64,000 nucleotides of DNA, taken from assembly GCA_937925515.1 (NCBI GenBank), contig CALALP010000042.1, positions 1 to 64,000 on the forward strand. The letters run 5' to 3'. The notes below the pieces were generated by a model that saw nothing but the letters and a program-made list of their open reading frames with translations, did not search any database and was not told the DNA's origin. Every line of letters starts with the position of its first letter. Position 1 is the stretch's first letter. Below are positions 23,662 through 33,495 of the stretch, in pieces. This stretch comes from an uncultured Lachnoanaerobaculum sp. (GTDB lineage Bacteria; Bacillota; Clostridia; Lachnospirales; Lachnospiraceae). The position numbers were made by a program, and so were the translations under genes.

Positions 23662-25347
23662 TTATTTTATTATAAATGGTAAGATAAGCTTAACCTTAGT
23701 ATAAATCCCAAAACTACTCTCAAAACTTAACCCATAGCTTTCTCCAAAATACATTTTAATTCTTTCATCTACATTCTTTATTCCTATACCACTTATATTT
23801 TTATTATTTCCAATGCCTACTCCATCATCTTTTATTATACAAACTAAATTATTATCAATGCGACTTGAACTAATCCATATAGTTCCTCTTCCTGCCTTTT
23901 GCCCAATCCCATGAACAATAGCATTTTCAACTAAAGGTTGTATAGAAAATGGTGGTAGCAGGGCTGATAAGGTTTCTTTATCTAAATCATATTCCACACT
24001 AAATTTATCAAGATATCTGAAAAATTGTATATCTACATAGCTTTTAACATATCCTATTTCCTTTTCGAGTGTAATAAGCTTATCAACCTTGCCCATACTT
24101 ACTTGCAATAACTGTATTAAAGAACTTGAAAGTTTTTCAATATTATCAATTCCTTGCATACTTGCCATAAATTTAATTATATTTAAGGTATTTGATATGA
24201 AATGAGGGTTTATTTGTGCCTGTAATGCCTTATATTTTTCTTCTGCCTTTTGTCTTTCACTTTTTTTAATATCAGACATAAGTTTACTTAATTTATCAAT
24301 CATATCATTAAAACTATTACTTGCACTTGTGATTTCATCATCCCCATAATCTACAATCTTACTCGGCAATTCTTTCTTTTTCATGTTTTCCATACTTTTC
24401 TTCAAGTTTTTTAACGGATAATATACACTTAAATAAATCATTATTGTAAATATATAAGATATAATAAGACAGCTAAAAATACAGATAATTATATATAATC
24501 GTAACTGCTTTACATTTTCATCAAAATACTCATTTGGAACAGTGCAAATAAGATACCAAGTAAGATTATCCATTTTCTTATATACAGTCCAATTTTTTTT
24601 CCTTAATAGACCTTTATTTTTAGAGTCAATATTTCTTAGTGCCTCTTCTAGTTGAAAACTTGTATTTTTATAAATAACTTTTTTATTTTCATCTACTATA
24701 CCAATACTTGCGACTTTTTCAATATCAATTTTATTACATATTCTCTCTATTTTTTTATCAGTTATTGCAACGCACAAATAACCAACCTTATCAAGCGTTT
24801 TTGAGGAATATACTTCACGAATAAATGCAATTCCCTTATATCCTCCTTCAAGTTCTATAGGTATAAAAATAGGTCTTTCACCACTCCCTCTTGCAACTAC
24901 CTTAATTTTCTCAAGTTCAGTATTTTTTATTCTATACTCTGCCTTATAGCTTACTTCCTCTCTATTATTAAGATAAAGTCTTACATCTGAAATTCCATAA
25001 ACTAAAGCACTATTTTTTATATGATTTAAAAGTTTTTGATAAAAATAATTTTTTCCTTCTAAATAAGCTCCAATATATCTTTGTCCCTCTCCACTATACA
25101 TGATTGTATCACTCAAGTTTAATAAACTCTGTCTTAATATATTTAATTCACTCTCTATTTTTTCTATATCATTTGATAATGCTATATTCAACTTATCATA
25201 TACAAGCTTTTGAGTTTGAGAGTATGAAATAAAGCCTATAATAAAAATAGGCAAAATAGATATAAATATATAAGAATACATAAGTCTTGCAGGAATCTTT
25301 ACTTTACGCAATATATTAATTATAGGCTTAAGCAATTTAACAAACAT
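23662..25347 (-). CDS. YesM-family sensor histidine kinase
   Basis: A 561-residue membrane kinase of the HPK8 (YesM) group. One membrane helix spans residues 21-42, an extracellular dCache-like sensor runs to about 280, and a second helix covers 284-307. Then come a HAMP-like linker and the phosphoacceptor segment QINPHFISNTLN with His382. The C-terminal HATPase has PLVENAIVHG and DDGVGIG. The ATG directly follows the response regulator stop, with AAGGAAAT within that gene. The pair sits at the end of a sugar-uptake operon, so it probably senses an extracellular carbohydrate or the loaded binding protein. Confidence 0.93.
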   Translation of the reverse strand: MFVKLLKPIINILRKVKIPARLMYSYIFISILPIFIIGFISYSQTQKLVYDKLNIALSNDIEKIESELNILRQSLLNLSDTIMYSGEGQRYIGAYLEGKNYFYQKLLNHIKNSALVYGISDVRLYLNNREEVSYKAEYRIKNTELEKIKVVARGSGERPIFIPIELEGGYKGIAFIREVYSSKTLDKVGYLCVAITDKKIERICNKIDIEKVASIGIVDENKKVIYKNTSFQLEEALRNIDSKNKGLLRKKNWTVYKKMDNLTWYLICTVPNEYFDENVKQLRLYIIICIFSCLIISYIFTIMIYLSVYYPLKNLKKSMENMKKKELPSKIVDYGDDEITSASNSFNDMIDKLSKLMSDIKKSERQKAEEKYKALQAQINPHFISNTLNIIKFMASMQGIDNIEKLSSSLIQLLQVSMGKVDKLITLEKEIGYVKSYVDIQFFRYLDKFSVEYDLDKETLSALLPPFSIQPLVENAIVHGIGQKAGRGTIWISSSRIDNNLVCIIKDDGVGIGNNKNISGIGIKNVDERIKMYFGESYGLSFESSFGIYTKVKLILPFIIK

Positions 25348-26952
25348 TTATTTTATTTCCTTTTGCTGTAAATATTCATTAGGTCTATAACCTGTATTTT
25401 CTTTAAATACTTTAAAAAAATAATTGTAATTATTAAAGCCAACTTCTTTAGCAATATCCTTGACTGTGTATCTGCCATTTTTTAATAAATTTATCGCCAT
25501 CTCAATTCTTCTATTATTTAAAAGTTCTGAAAAACTTTTCTCGCATTCCTCATTAATTAATCTACTAAGATATACAGCACTTATATCTATATATTCTGCT
25601 ACATCATTTAATCCTATATTATTTTTATAGTTTGTGTAAATATATTGAACAGCTTTTTTTACATAAGAATTTTTAATATCTGCTAATGCCTTATAATTAT
25701 ATTCTTCCATTACATCTTTATAAATATTAAGTATTTGCTGTAAAATTTCGGAGTATTTCACTTTATAAATTAGCTCACCTGATACCTGTAAATTCTCAAG
25801 CATATTTTGTGCTTTAGAAAGGCTATATTTTTTACAAAATTTTAATGCTATATGAACTAGTTCAGCATATATAACTTGTACTGAACGTATCGAAATATTC
25901 TCAGTATGACATTTTTCGAATATTTTTTCAATATAGTATAAAACTTCACTATTTGCACCATTTTCAAGTAAAAGCTCAATGCTTTCCTCATCTTTTACAC
26001 TTAAAGAAATAGAAGTTTCCATTTCAAGCCTATAAGCAAAAATCACTTCCTTGTCATCATATAATCTTTTATTCATTGCAGATTTAACATTTGAATAATA
26101 AATAGGAATTTTTTTATAATCCCTACATATATCACTTATAGAAATATATATCTTAATTCCCATATAGTTTTTTATTACACTGCATATCCTTGAGGCAAGT
26201 GTATTAATATTTTGATATATATAAAGAGTACTATTTATTTTTTCAAAATCTACAAACATGACTATACTCTCTGATGTAATTTGTGCTAGGAAACCTTTAT
26301 TTTCTTCATTTATTACCTTCTCTATTAAATCAATAGCTGTATGCAGTATTCTATCACTCATTCTTAATTTTATATCATAAACTTTATCAAACTCGATCTG
26401 ACATACAATAAAGTTTCTAAAATTAAACTTAATAGAAAGGAGTGCAAGTTCCTCCTTACACTCTCGTTCTGTAATATCACCATCTATTATCCTATTTACA
26501 ATATTTTTTAGTATGACAAGCCTATTATAAGATACTTCTTCTTTTAATAGTACTCCCTTTTTAAGAACTTTTTTCTTGAGTATTTTTTCATGAATTGAAT
26601 TTAAAATTTTTACCAAATTTTCTTTATTAAGCTTATGTTTTAAGATATAGTCAAATGCACCATTCTTAAGGCTACTTCTTACATACTCAAAATCATCATA
26701 AGCACTCACTGCAAGGACTTCTATCTCAGTATTATTTTCTCTTAATTTTTCAATAAGCTTTACTCCATCCATACAAGGCATGTTCATATCGGTAATTATC
26801 AAATCAAATACTCTCTCATTTATAATATTAAGACATTCTTCTCCATTTTTACATTCTGCTTGTATACTAAATCCATATTTCTCCCACTCAATTAAAGTTT
26901 TTAAATTGGTAACTGATACAATATCATCATCTACCAATATTATGTTTAACAT
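25348..26952 (-). CDS. YesN-family response regulator with AraC DNA-binding domain
   Basis: The 534-residue regulator has an N-terminal receiver domain (VDDD near residue 8, phosphorylated Asp55 in ITDMNMPCMDG, Lys in LKHKLNKE), a long middle region, and a C-terminal AraC-type double helix-turn-helix (about 430-534) with GFNNYNYFFKVFKENTGYRP. GAGGTG lies five bases before the ATG at 26952; the GTG two codons earlier overlaps that site. Partner of the downstream kinase. The 20-bp-period repeat at 32836-32869 before the binding-protein promoter is a good candidate target. Confidence 0.93.
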   Translation of the reverse strand: MLNIILVDDDIVSVTNLKTLIEWEKYGFSIQAECKNGEECLNIINERVFDLIITDMNMPCMDGVKLIEKLRENNTEIEVLAVSAYDDFEYVRSSLKNGAFDYILKHKLNKENLVKILNSIHEKILKKKVLKKGVLLKEEVSYNRLVILKNIVNRIIDGDITERECKEELALLSIKFNFRNFIVCQIEFDKVYDIKLRMSDRILHTAIDLIEKVINEENKGFLAQITSESIVMFVDFEKINSTLYIYQNINTLASRICSVIKNYMGIKIYISISDICRDYKKIPIYYSNVKSAMNKRLYDDKEVIFAYRLEMETSISLSVKDEESIELLLENGANSEVLYYIEKIFEKCHTENISIRSVQVIYAELVHIALKFCKKYSLSKAQNMLENLQVSGELIYKVKYSEILQQILNIYKDVMEEYNYKALADIKNSYVKKAVQYIYTNYKNNIGLNDVAEYIDISAVYLSRLINEECEKSFSELLNNRRIEMAINLLKNGRYTVKDIAKEVGFNNYNYFFKVFKENTGYRPNEYLQQKEIK

Positions 26953-26974
26953 GTTCACCTCAACATAGTTAGAA

Positions 26975-27938
26975 TTATTTACTCTTTTGTTTGTAGAATA
27001 TCCATAACTGATTATTTGTTGGAAAACCAGTAAACTGAGTTATATTTGCCCCATCAATATATGAATGATTAACCACATCAACTACTTTCCCACTATTTCT
27101 GTTTATAATCATAAAACTTTCTTCAAAAGGCCTTAACTCCCACTGTTGATTCATAGTATGGCTATTTGTAAACTGTGAAATATTTATTCCATCAGCAGTT
27201 CCAAATCCCTCAACATCAATTACCTTTCCACTATTAACATTTTCAAACTCCCAATATTTATTATCTACAAACTTTGCACGCCACTTTTGTCCATCACCAT
27301 TTATGTACTTATATTGCCATATATTTGCTGAATTATCTTTCGATGCACCTTGTACATCAATTAATTTTCCACTTTGCTTATTTACAATTAAGTATACTTA
27401 TTCTGCATTAATTTTATCAACTTTTTCTAAGTCTAACTTAGTGGGTTCAAACAAATATATTAAAACCATTCAATGAAGTGTTTTTTATCTGATACAATGA
27501 AAATCTTGTTGAAAAGCCTATATCTCTTTCATTAGCATATGCAACTGTAGTATCTCTAGTAAATAGTAATCCTTCATCATTTACTGAATACCTATCTTCA
27601 AATTCAATAATACTATTATTCCTTGTTTTAATACTTGCTCTTGCAATTATATATCTTTCATCATAAATAATATCCTGATAACCAGCATTATACATTACCT
27701 CATTTTCATTTTCACAAATAAATAAAATAGCAGGATTATTTACATATAATCTATATTTATCAAATTCTTTATTAAATTCAATACTATAACTTCCTATTTT
27801 TAGAGAGGGAGTTGTATGATTTGCAAAGATAATATTAATATTAAAAAGAATAAGATAACAAATAAATAATAAACTCGTACAAAAAATATAAACTACATTA
27901 TGAATATTTTTATATTTAAAAGCCCTATATCCTTTCAT
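26975..27938 (-). pseudogene. Broken gene: exported N-terminal domain plus ricin-type lectin domain
   Basis: The first 163 codons from the ATG at 27938 encode an N-terminal membrane or signal segment (residues 14-40) and a beta-rich domain of unknown family. This frame stops at 27447. Shifting by one frame near 27465 continues as YLFEPTKLDLEKVDKINAE, meets a TAA, and then runs on in the same frame. The rest is a clear ricin B (CBM13-like) repeat region: SGKLIDVQGA, SGKVIDVEGFG and SGKVVDVVNHS at about 46-residue spacing, ending at the TAA at 26975. One frameshift and one stop therefore break a secreted carbohydrate-binding protein. No catalytic domain is visible between the parts; it may have been deleted or never present. 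Confidence 0.85.
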
Positions 27939-27942
27939 TATT

Positions 27943-29694
27943 TTATCCTTCCACTATCTCTTTGATTTTTTCAAGAGGCACTTTTGGCTCTCGATTAAAA
28001 CTTAATAACCCATTAGTTTCACTAAAAATATCTGTAAGTTGTGTATAACAGAAACCTTGCAAATGTTTTGAAAGATATACTTGTTTAAAAATCTTACTTA
28101 AACAAGTTAAAAACTCCTCTTTTGTTTTAACACTTGCATATCCCCAGCCCTTTTCATCTTTCTCAAATGAAATACCACCAAATTCACTTAATAATATAGG
28201 CTTACCACTACATACATAATCCCCTACACACATTTTTCTACCAGCAGAAACAAATTCTTCAATTTCTTTTCTACTTTGATACCTTTTATTGAGTATTTCT
28301 TCCTCCTGCTCATAATCATGCACTGTAAGAACATCTGAGCAAATATGCTCCCAACCGTCATTTGATAAAACAAGTCTTGTCTTATCAAGAGAATATGTCA
28401 AATAATACATTTCCTTTGCATGGCTTTGTTGCATTATATCAACATTAATATTAGGAACTCCCCAACTTTCATTAATTGGTACCCAAGTTATGATAGCTGG
28501 ATGATTATAATCTCTTTTTATTACCTCAATCCACTCTTTTGTTATTCTTTCTACATAATTAGTGTTATAGTCATAGGCATTTGCCATTTCTCCCCAAACT
28601 AAAAAACCTAATCTATCACACCAATATAGCCAAACAGAATCTTCTACTTTTTGATGCTTTCTTGCCCCATTAAATCCCATTGATTTTGCCAAAAGAATAT
28701 CTTTTTTATAATCTTCTACACTACTTGCAGTCAAAAGTCCCTCAGGAAAGTATCCTTGATCAAGCACCAAACGTTGAATATATGGTTTATTATTTAGATA
28801 AATATTCCCATTATCAATAGATATTTTCCTCATTCCAAAATAAGACTCTACTCTGTCTACCATCTTTTCCTTATGAAAAAGAGTTAGTTCAATACCATAA
28901 AGATTAGGATTTTCTGGGCTCCACCAATGTTCAAAACCTGAATGTCTAAAGTTTTCTAAATATATGCATCTAAATTCTCTAATCTGATTTAGCGTGTACA
29001 TATCTTCAAAACATTCAGCTTTATCTTTCTCAAAATTAGTTCCCTTAAACCAAATCTTTATTTTAACTTTAATATCTTCACATTTCTGATTTAATAAAAA
29101 ATCTACTTTAACAAAATTTTCATCTATATTTGGTGTAAAATAAATATCTTTAATATATACTTCTTCAACAGGTTCAAGCCATACACTCTGCCATATCCCA
29201 GTAGAAGAAGTATAGAAAATAAATTCTGATTCTTCTTTCCAATACTGTTTACCCCTCGGAAGATGTACATCCTTTGTATAGTCCTTTACTCTAAGAATAA
29301 TTATATTTTCTCTTTGTATAGCAAAGCTCACATCAAAACTAAATGGAGTATGCCCCCCCTCATGAATTCCTATAAATTGGTTATTAAGCCAAACTTCACA
29401 CTCATAATCAACTGCTTTAAAATGTAATAATACCTTTTTATTTAACCAAGTTTTTGGTAATGTAAAATTTCTCTTATACCATACAGTATCATGTATTTTA
29501 TTACAGTTAATACCACTGAGCTTTGACTGATATACAAATGGAACATTTATTTTTTTATCAAAAACTTTTGAAATAATCTCCTTATATGAAAATTTCTCAT
29601 TATCATCAAAGCAAAAATCCCATATACCATTTAAGCAAATCCAGTCTCTTCTTACAAAGTTAGGACGAGGATATTCTGTTCTATATATATTCAT
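27943..29694 (-). CDS. Glycoside hydrolase family 2 (beta-glycosidase), cytoplasmic
   Basis: A 583-residue GH2 enzyme without a signal peptide: sugar-binding jelly roll (1-180; VWLNNQFIGIHEGGHTPFSF), immunoglobulin-like domain (180-290) and TIM barrel. The acid/base is Glu409 in VPINESWG and the nucleophile is Glu504 in LLSEFGG. The C-terminal end reads ETNGLLSFNREPK; it lacks the NxK motif with which beta-glucuronidases hold the carboxylate, so beta-galactosidase-type or another neutral specificity is likelier. It follows the two permeases and would cleave the imported oligosaccharide. Confidence 0.9.
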   Translation of the reverse strand: MNIYRTEYPRPNFVRRDWICLNGIWDFCFDDNEKFSYKEIISKVFDKKINVPFVYQSKLSGINCNKIHDTVWYKRNFTLPKTWLNKKVLLHFKAVDYECEVWLNNQFIGIHEGGHTPFSFDVSFAIQRENIIILRVKDYTKDVHLPRGKQYWKEESEFIFYTSSTGIWQSVWLEPVEEVYIKDIYFTPNIDENFVKVDFLLNQKCEDIKVKIKIWFKGTNFEKDKAECFEDMYTLNQIREFRCIYLENFRHSGFEHWWSPENPNLYGIELTLFHKEKMVDRVESYFGMRKISIDNGNIYLNNKPYIQRLVLDQGYFPEGLLTASSVEDYKKDILLAKSMGFNGARKHQKVEDSVWLYWCDRLGFLVWGEMANAYDYNTNYVERITKEWIEVIKRDYNHPAIITWVPINESWGVPNINVDIMQQSHAKEMYYLTYSLDKTRLVLSNDGWEHICSDVLTVHDYEQEEEILNKRYQSRKEIEEFVSAGRKMCVGDYVCSGKPILLSEFGGISFEKDEKGWGYASVKTKEEFLTCLSKIFKQVYLSKHLQGFCYTQLTDIFSETNGLLSFNREPKVPLEKIKEIVEG

Positions 29695-29696
29695 AA

Positions 29697-30536
29697 CTAC
29701 CCCTTTACACCTGAAGATAAATATAATCCCTTTGCAAAATATTTTTGTACAAATAAGTATATTATAAATACAGGTAATGCTGAAATTACTGAAACTACTG
29801 CAATTTTTCCATATTGCGTGGTTAAATAGCCTTGTACAACTCTAAGCCCTGCCGGTAATGTTCTCATAGATATACTACTTGTTACAATAGTTGGCCACAA
29901 AAAATCATTCCAACTTGCTAAAAACACAAATAATCCACTAACAAATAAAGCAGGTTTTATAAGTGGTAATATAATATTTAAAAAAATTTTAAACTCATCT
30001 GCACCGTCTATTTTAGCTGATTCATCATACTCATTTGGTATTCCAAGCATGAACTGTCTTAATAAAAAAACGGATACAACATTACTAAGTCCTGGAAATA
30101 TAAGAGCTTGATAACTATTAACCCAGTTGAACCAAATCATTAATTTATATAAAGGAGTAATAATTACAATTTGAGGTATCATCATTGTTGATAATAATAA
30201 ATAAAATAATATATTTTTTCCTTTAAACTCAAGCCTTGCATATGCATATGCAGAAGATGCACTAATCACAAGCATCAAAATAGTATGTATACAAGATACA
30301 AAAAGAGAGTTAAAAAACCACCTAAGTACAGGAACTTGCTCGGAATAGACATTATTAAATAAAATTTCTTGATAAGTTTTAAAAGTTATTTTTGAAGGAA
30401 ATAAATTAAATCCTCCTGTAATAATTTCACTTTCATTTTTAAAAGAAGTAGAAAGAATCCAAAATAAGGGTAATACAAAAATTATTGCTAGTATAATAAT
30501 ACCCAAATAACTGCCTATATATTTTACTCGCCTCAT
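29697..30536 (-). CDS. Carbohydrate ABC transporter permease (MalG type)
   Basis: A 279-residue inner-membrane permease with six hydrophobic segments and the EAA loop YDESAKIDGADEFKIFLNII, which docks the ATPase. The GAGGGAA site overlaps the end of the preceding permease. It forms the pore with the MalF-type partner. No ATPase gene is in the operon, so a shared MsmK/MsmX-like ATPase elsewhere is expected. Confidence 0.93.
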   Translation of the reverse strand: MRRVKYIGSYLGIIILAIIFVLPLFWILSTSFKNESEIITGGFNLFPSKITFKTYQEILFNNVYSEQVPVLRWFFNSLFVSCIHTILMLVISASSAYAYARLEFKGKNILFYLLLSTMMIPQIVIITPLYKLMIWFNWVNSYQALIFPGLSNVVSVFLLRQFMLGIPNEYDESAKIDGADEFKIFLNIILPLIKPALFVSGLFVFLASWNDFLWPTIVTSSISMRTLPAGLRVVQGYLTTQYGKIAVVSVISALPVFIIYLFVQKYFAKGLYLSSGVKG

Positions 30537-30540
30537 AACA

Positions 30541-31413
30541 TCATTCCCTCATGTCTTTTCCATATATTCTAAATTGCAATAGACTAATACTAAAAAGTAT
30601 TACTCCAAGAATTAATGCCATAGCAGTTGCCATTCCTGTTGCACTAACACTTCCAAAAGTAGTCTGCTGTATTGCAATTAGAAGTGTATTTTTATCTGAA
30701 GTCAAATTCTTTGTATTTGCTAACATTAGTGGTTGACCATAGATGTTAAATGAGGCAATAGTTGTAATTACAAATGTATAAAGTATTTGTTCTTTTAATC
30801 CTGGAAGTGTAACATTTAAAAATTTATAAATCGTATTTGCACCATCTATCTTTGCTGCATCATAAAGAGTTTCTGGTATTCCTTTAATTCCAGCTATGAA
30901 AATAATCATATTTCCACCAAGTCCCCACCATAAACTCATAACTACTACTGCAATCCAAAAATATGGTTCTTCCACTGTCCAACCTATATCAAGGTTAAAT
31001 ATTTTATTTATAATCCCAAAATTCTTATCAAGTAGCCACCTCCAAGTAAGCACAACAGTAGCTACTGATAAAAGATATGGAAAATAAAAAATTGACTGAA
31101 ATAGGGAAACTCCTTTTTTTATTGATGTCAACATAATAGCAAGTATTAATGGTACTATAATTAAAAGTGGTACTGAAATTAAAACATACATTAAAGTATT
31201 TTTTAAACTACTCCAAAATAACTTAAAATAAAAGCTATCTGGTTTAAATAAAATACTCATGTAATTTTCAAAACCTACAAATGATGGTAAACTCACTAAA
31301 TCCCATTTGCAAAAGCTTATATAAATTGCCATTATTACAGGAAAAACAAAAAATATAATAAAAACTACATATTGTGGAAGAATAAACAAATAAGGAATAA
31401 CCCTCTTTCTCAT
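30541..31413 (-). CDS. Carbohydrate ABC transporter permease (MalF/UgpA type)
   Basis: A 290-residue permease with six predicted helices; the EAA loop reads LYDAAKIDGANTIYKFLNVT near residue 185. The N terminus MRKRVIPYLFILPQYVVF is typical of the first helix of this family. It follows the binding-protein gene by 15 bp and carries an AAGGAG site. Partner of the next permease. Confidence 0.93.
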   Translation of the reverse strand: MRKRVIPYLFILPQYVVFIIFFVFPVIMAIYISFCKWDLVSLPSFVGFENYMSILFKPDSFYFKLFWSSLKNTLMYVLISVPLLIIVPLILAIMLTSIKKGVSLFQSIFYFPYLLSVATVVLTWRWLLDKNFGIINKIFNLDIGWTVEEPYFWIAVVVMSLWWGLGGNMIIFIAGIKGIPETLYDAAKIDGANTIYKFLNVTLPGLKEQILYTFVITTIASFNIYGQPLMLANTKNLTSDKNTLLIAIQQTTFGSVSATGMATAMALILGVILFSISLLQFRIYGKDMRE

Positions 31414-31428
31414 AACTTCTCCTTAGAT

Positions 31429-32751
31429 TTATTTTTCAACTATAAGAGCTGCCTGCTCTTCTCCACTTTTTGCTGCTTTATTAAGTGCCTCTTTTGCATC
31501 TGTAATTGTTCCTGAATAGTACTCAACTAGAGTAGGGTTTAAAGCATCAAGAAAGCTTCCTGTTGTAACTTCTGATGGTAAATATGTAAACCAATTTAAT
31601 TTATCTGCTGTAAATCCCCATGGCAAACTCTTAAACTCAGGATTCTTAAGTACATCAAGTCTAGCTGCAACTTGCCCTGCTTTTGCCCACTCTATACTAT
31701 TATCTGATAAATACTTGATGAATTTTAAAGCTGCCTCATGTTTAACTTTATCTTCATTTTTTTGTTTCATAATACATAATTGATGAGAACTAGCCCATAT
31801 TGCCTCTTTTGAGCCAACCTTAGGTAAAAACATTTCTCCCCATTCAAGTCCCTCTATTTCAGCCATACCTGCTGAACTCCATATTCCATCTGCACAAAAT
31901 AGAGATTCACCTTTTTTAAATATAGATACATGATCCCCAGCAACATCTGTGGCATACCCTTTATCTATAAGTTCTTTAACCCACTGTGCCGCCTTTATTC
32001 CTGCCTCGCTATTAAATTGTGCTTTTGTTGGATTGCTAGAATCTATAAACTCTCCACCATTTTGTTTTAGCAATGAATAAAAAACACTGCTCATTCCTGG
32101 ATAGTAAAAACCTATACCATAAATTCCTTTTTCTCTTGCTTTATTACACATTTCCAAAAATTTAGTCCCATTAAGGTTTTCTAAATCACCCTCACTATAA
32201 CCTAATTCTTTTAAAATCTTTTTATTATAAAACATGACATATGGATGTGTATCAAGTGGCAGAGAATAACGTTTACCATCTTTTTGAGTACTTGCCTTCC
32301 AAGTTGCCTCAATAAAATCAGACTGACTAAGTCCCATGTTCTTAATATCTTCATCCATTTCCATTATAAGACCTTTAGCTGAATAGTATGGTAACTTGTC
32401 AATATGTAATATTGCTACATCAGGTACGTCTACACCTGATGTTATGGTTACAGGCAGTTTTGAATAATAGTCCTCATAAGCAAGTGTTTGTACACTAACA
32501 GTAATATTTAAATCATTTTCTTCATTAAATTTATTCACAAGTGCAGTCATACTCTTTCCATCATCACCTGTAAACGGATTCCAAAAATTAAGTTCAATTT
32601 TTTGAGAGTTTTCTAACTTTGGTGTAGTATTTGCACTGTTTTGGCTAACTGATGAAGTTTTAGTATTTGTTTTTTCAACACTTTTAGTTGTGCAAGCACT
32701 CACCAATGTCCCAACAAGAATTGCTCCAAGCACAAAATTAAGTTTTTTCAT
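31429..32751 (-). CDS. Extracellular solute-binding lipoprotein (family 1, sugar)
   Basis: A 440-residue sugar-binding protein. The signal peptide ends in lipobox LVSAC (Cys20), a Ser/Thr/Asn-rich linker follows, and the mature domain begins KIELNFWNPFTGDDGKSM, the usual start of SBP_bac_1 proteins. AGGAGG lies before the ATG. First gene of an operon running through permeases, GH2, the lectin pseudogene, regulator and kinase. The substrate is probably an oligosaccharide cleaved inside the cell by the GH2 enzyme. Confidence 0.93.
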   Translation of the reverse strand: MKKLNFVLGAILVGTLVSACTTKSVEKTNTKTSSVSQNSANTTPKLENSQKIELNFWNPFTGDDGKSMTALVNKFNEENDLNITVSVQTLAYEDYYSKLPVTITSGVDVPDVAILHIDKLPYYSAKGLIMEMDEDIKNMGLSQSDFIEATWKASTQKDGKRYSLPLDTHPYVMFYNKKILKELGYSEGDLENLNGTKFLEMCNKAREKGIYGIGFYYPGMSSVFYSLLKQNGGEFIDSSNPTKAQFNSEAGIKAAQWVKELIDKGYATDVAGDHVSIFKKGESLFCADGIWSSAGMAEIEGLEWGEMFLPKVGSKEAIWASSHQLCIMKQKNEDKVKHEAALKFIKYLSDNSIEWAKAGQVAARLDVLKNPEFKSLPWGFTADKLNWFTYLPSEVTTGSFLDALNPTLVEYYSGTITDAKEALNKAAKSGEEQAALIVEK

Positions 32752-32798
32752 TATAATTTCCTCCTAGTATATTTTTTATGGATTTCTCTATTCCAAAA

Positions 32799-32827
32799 TA
32801 TTTACTACTAAGGAAATTCTAACACAA
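32799..32827 (-). promoter_or_regulatory. Promoter of the GH2/ABC operon
   Basis: On the minus strand TTGTGT (32822-32827) and TAAATA (32799-32804) are 17 bp apart. Both hexamers are weak, as expected for a promoter that needs an activator; a direct repeat ends 9 bp upstream of the -35. Confidence 0.55.
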
Positions 32828-32835
32828 ACCATTTA

Positions 32836-32869
32836 TATAAAGGACTACAAAATCTTATAAAAGACTACA
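32836..32869. promoter_or_regulatory. 20-bp-period direct repeat, candidate AraC-type operator
   Basis: TATAAAGGACTACA (32836-32849) and TATAAAAGACTACA (32856-32869) differ by one base and start exactly 20 bp apart, two helical turns. This layout, immediately upstream of a weak -35, is typical of binding by AraC-type activators with two recognition helices. The YesN-type regulator encoded in the same operon is the likely binder. Confidence 0.65.
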
Positions 32870-33480
32870 TTATCTTAATTATAAGGAAATCCCACTTATC
32901 AGTGAAACCCTTAAAACGAATTTCAGGAACTTTGGAATATTTCTTTGGAAACATTTTTTCAAGCATAGATTTTTTTATATTTAAAAGCTTATCATACTTG
33001 TTTTGTTGAAGAGTAATGAGTTAAAGCTGACCCTGTAATTCTTGATAATAACTCTGCCTGTGCTTTGTCAGATAAAAGATATTGAATAAGAAATTTGCCT
33101 TTCAAAATACTTTTATCTGTTCTTAAAATTGCAAGTTGTGAATTAATATTCCACCCTTCATTTGATTTATTTACATAGCCTAAAGAACCCAGAGAGCCTC
33201 TAACAGCTATTACAACATCATCTTCAACAAGATGTCCTGAAGTTAATTCTTCGTGCTTAGATTTTGTAATATAGCTTGCATTGGTTAAATCTAAATTTCC
33301 ATTATTTAAATTTCCACTTGTTAAAAAAGGAATACCATTTGATTTATTTGTCATATCAGATTGCTTTGGATATAACTCTCCGTAGTTTCTATCAGTAAAA
33401 AAAGTTCTAATCTCCCCTAACTTACGCTCTTCCCAATCCTCTATAAACCCCTTAAATCTAAGCTTAGGTTTTCTATTCAT
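32865..33480 (-). pseudogene. Decayed HsdS (type I restriction specificity subunit) fragment
   Basis: The intact part, 33480 to 32992, encodes 162 residues starting with the repeat PKLRFKGFIEDWEERKLGEI and then about two thirds of a first target-recognition domain (ITGSALTHYSS at the end). At that point the frame is lost. In another frame, right after the break, come NKYDKLLNIKKSMLEKMFP and VPEIRFKGFTDKWDF, which are the central helix and the second conserved repeat of HsdS. So the end of the first domain is deleted, the frame is shifted, and the second half is missing. No hsdM or hsdR lies in the window. It cannot encode a working subunit. Confidence 0.85.
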
Positions 33481-33495
33481 CTTCCATTTTCCCCC

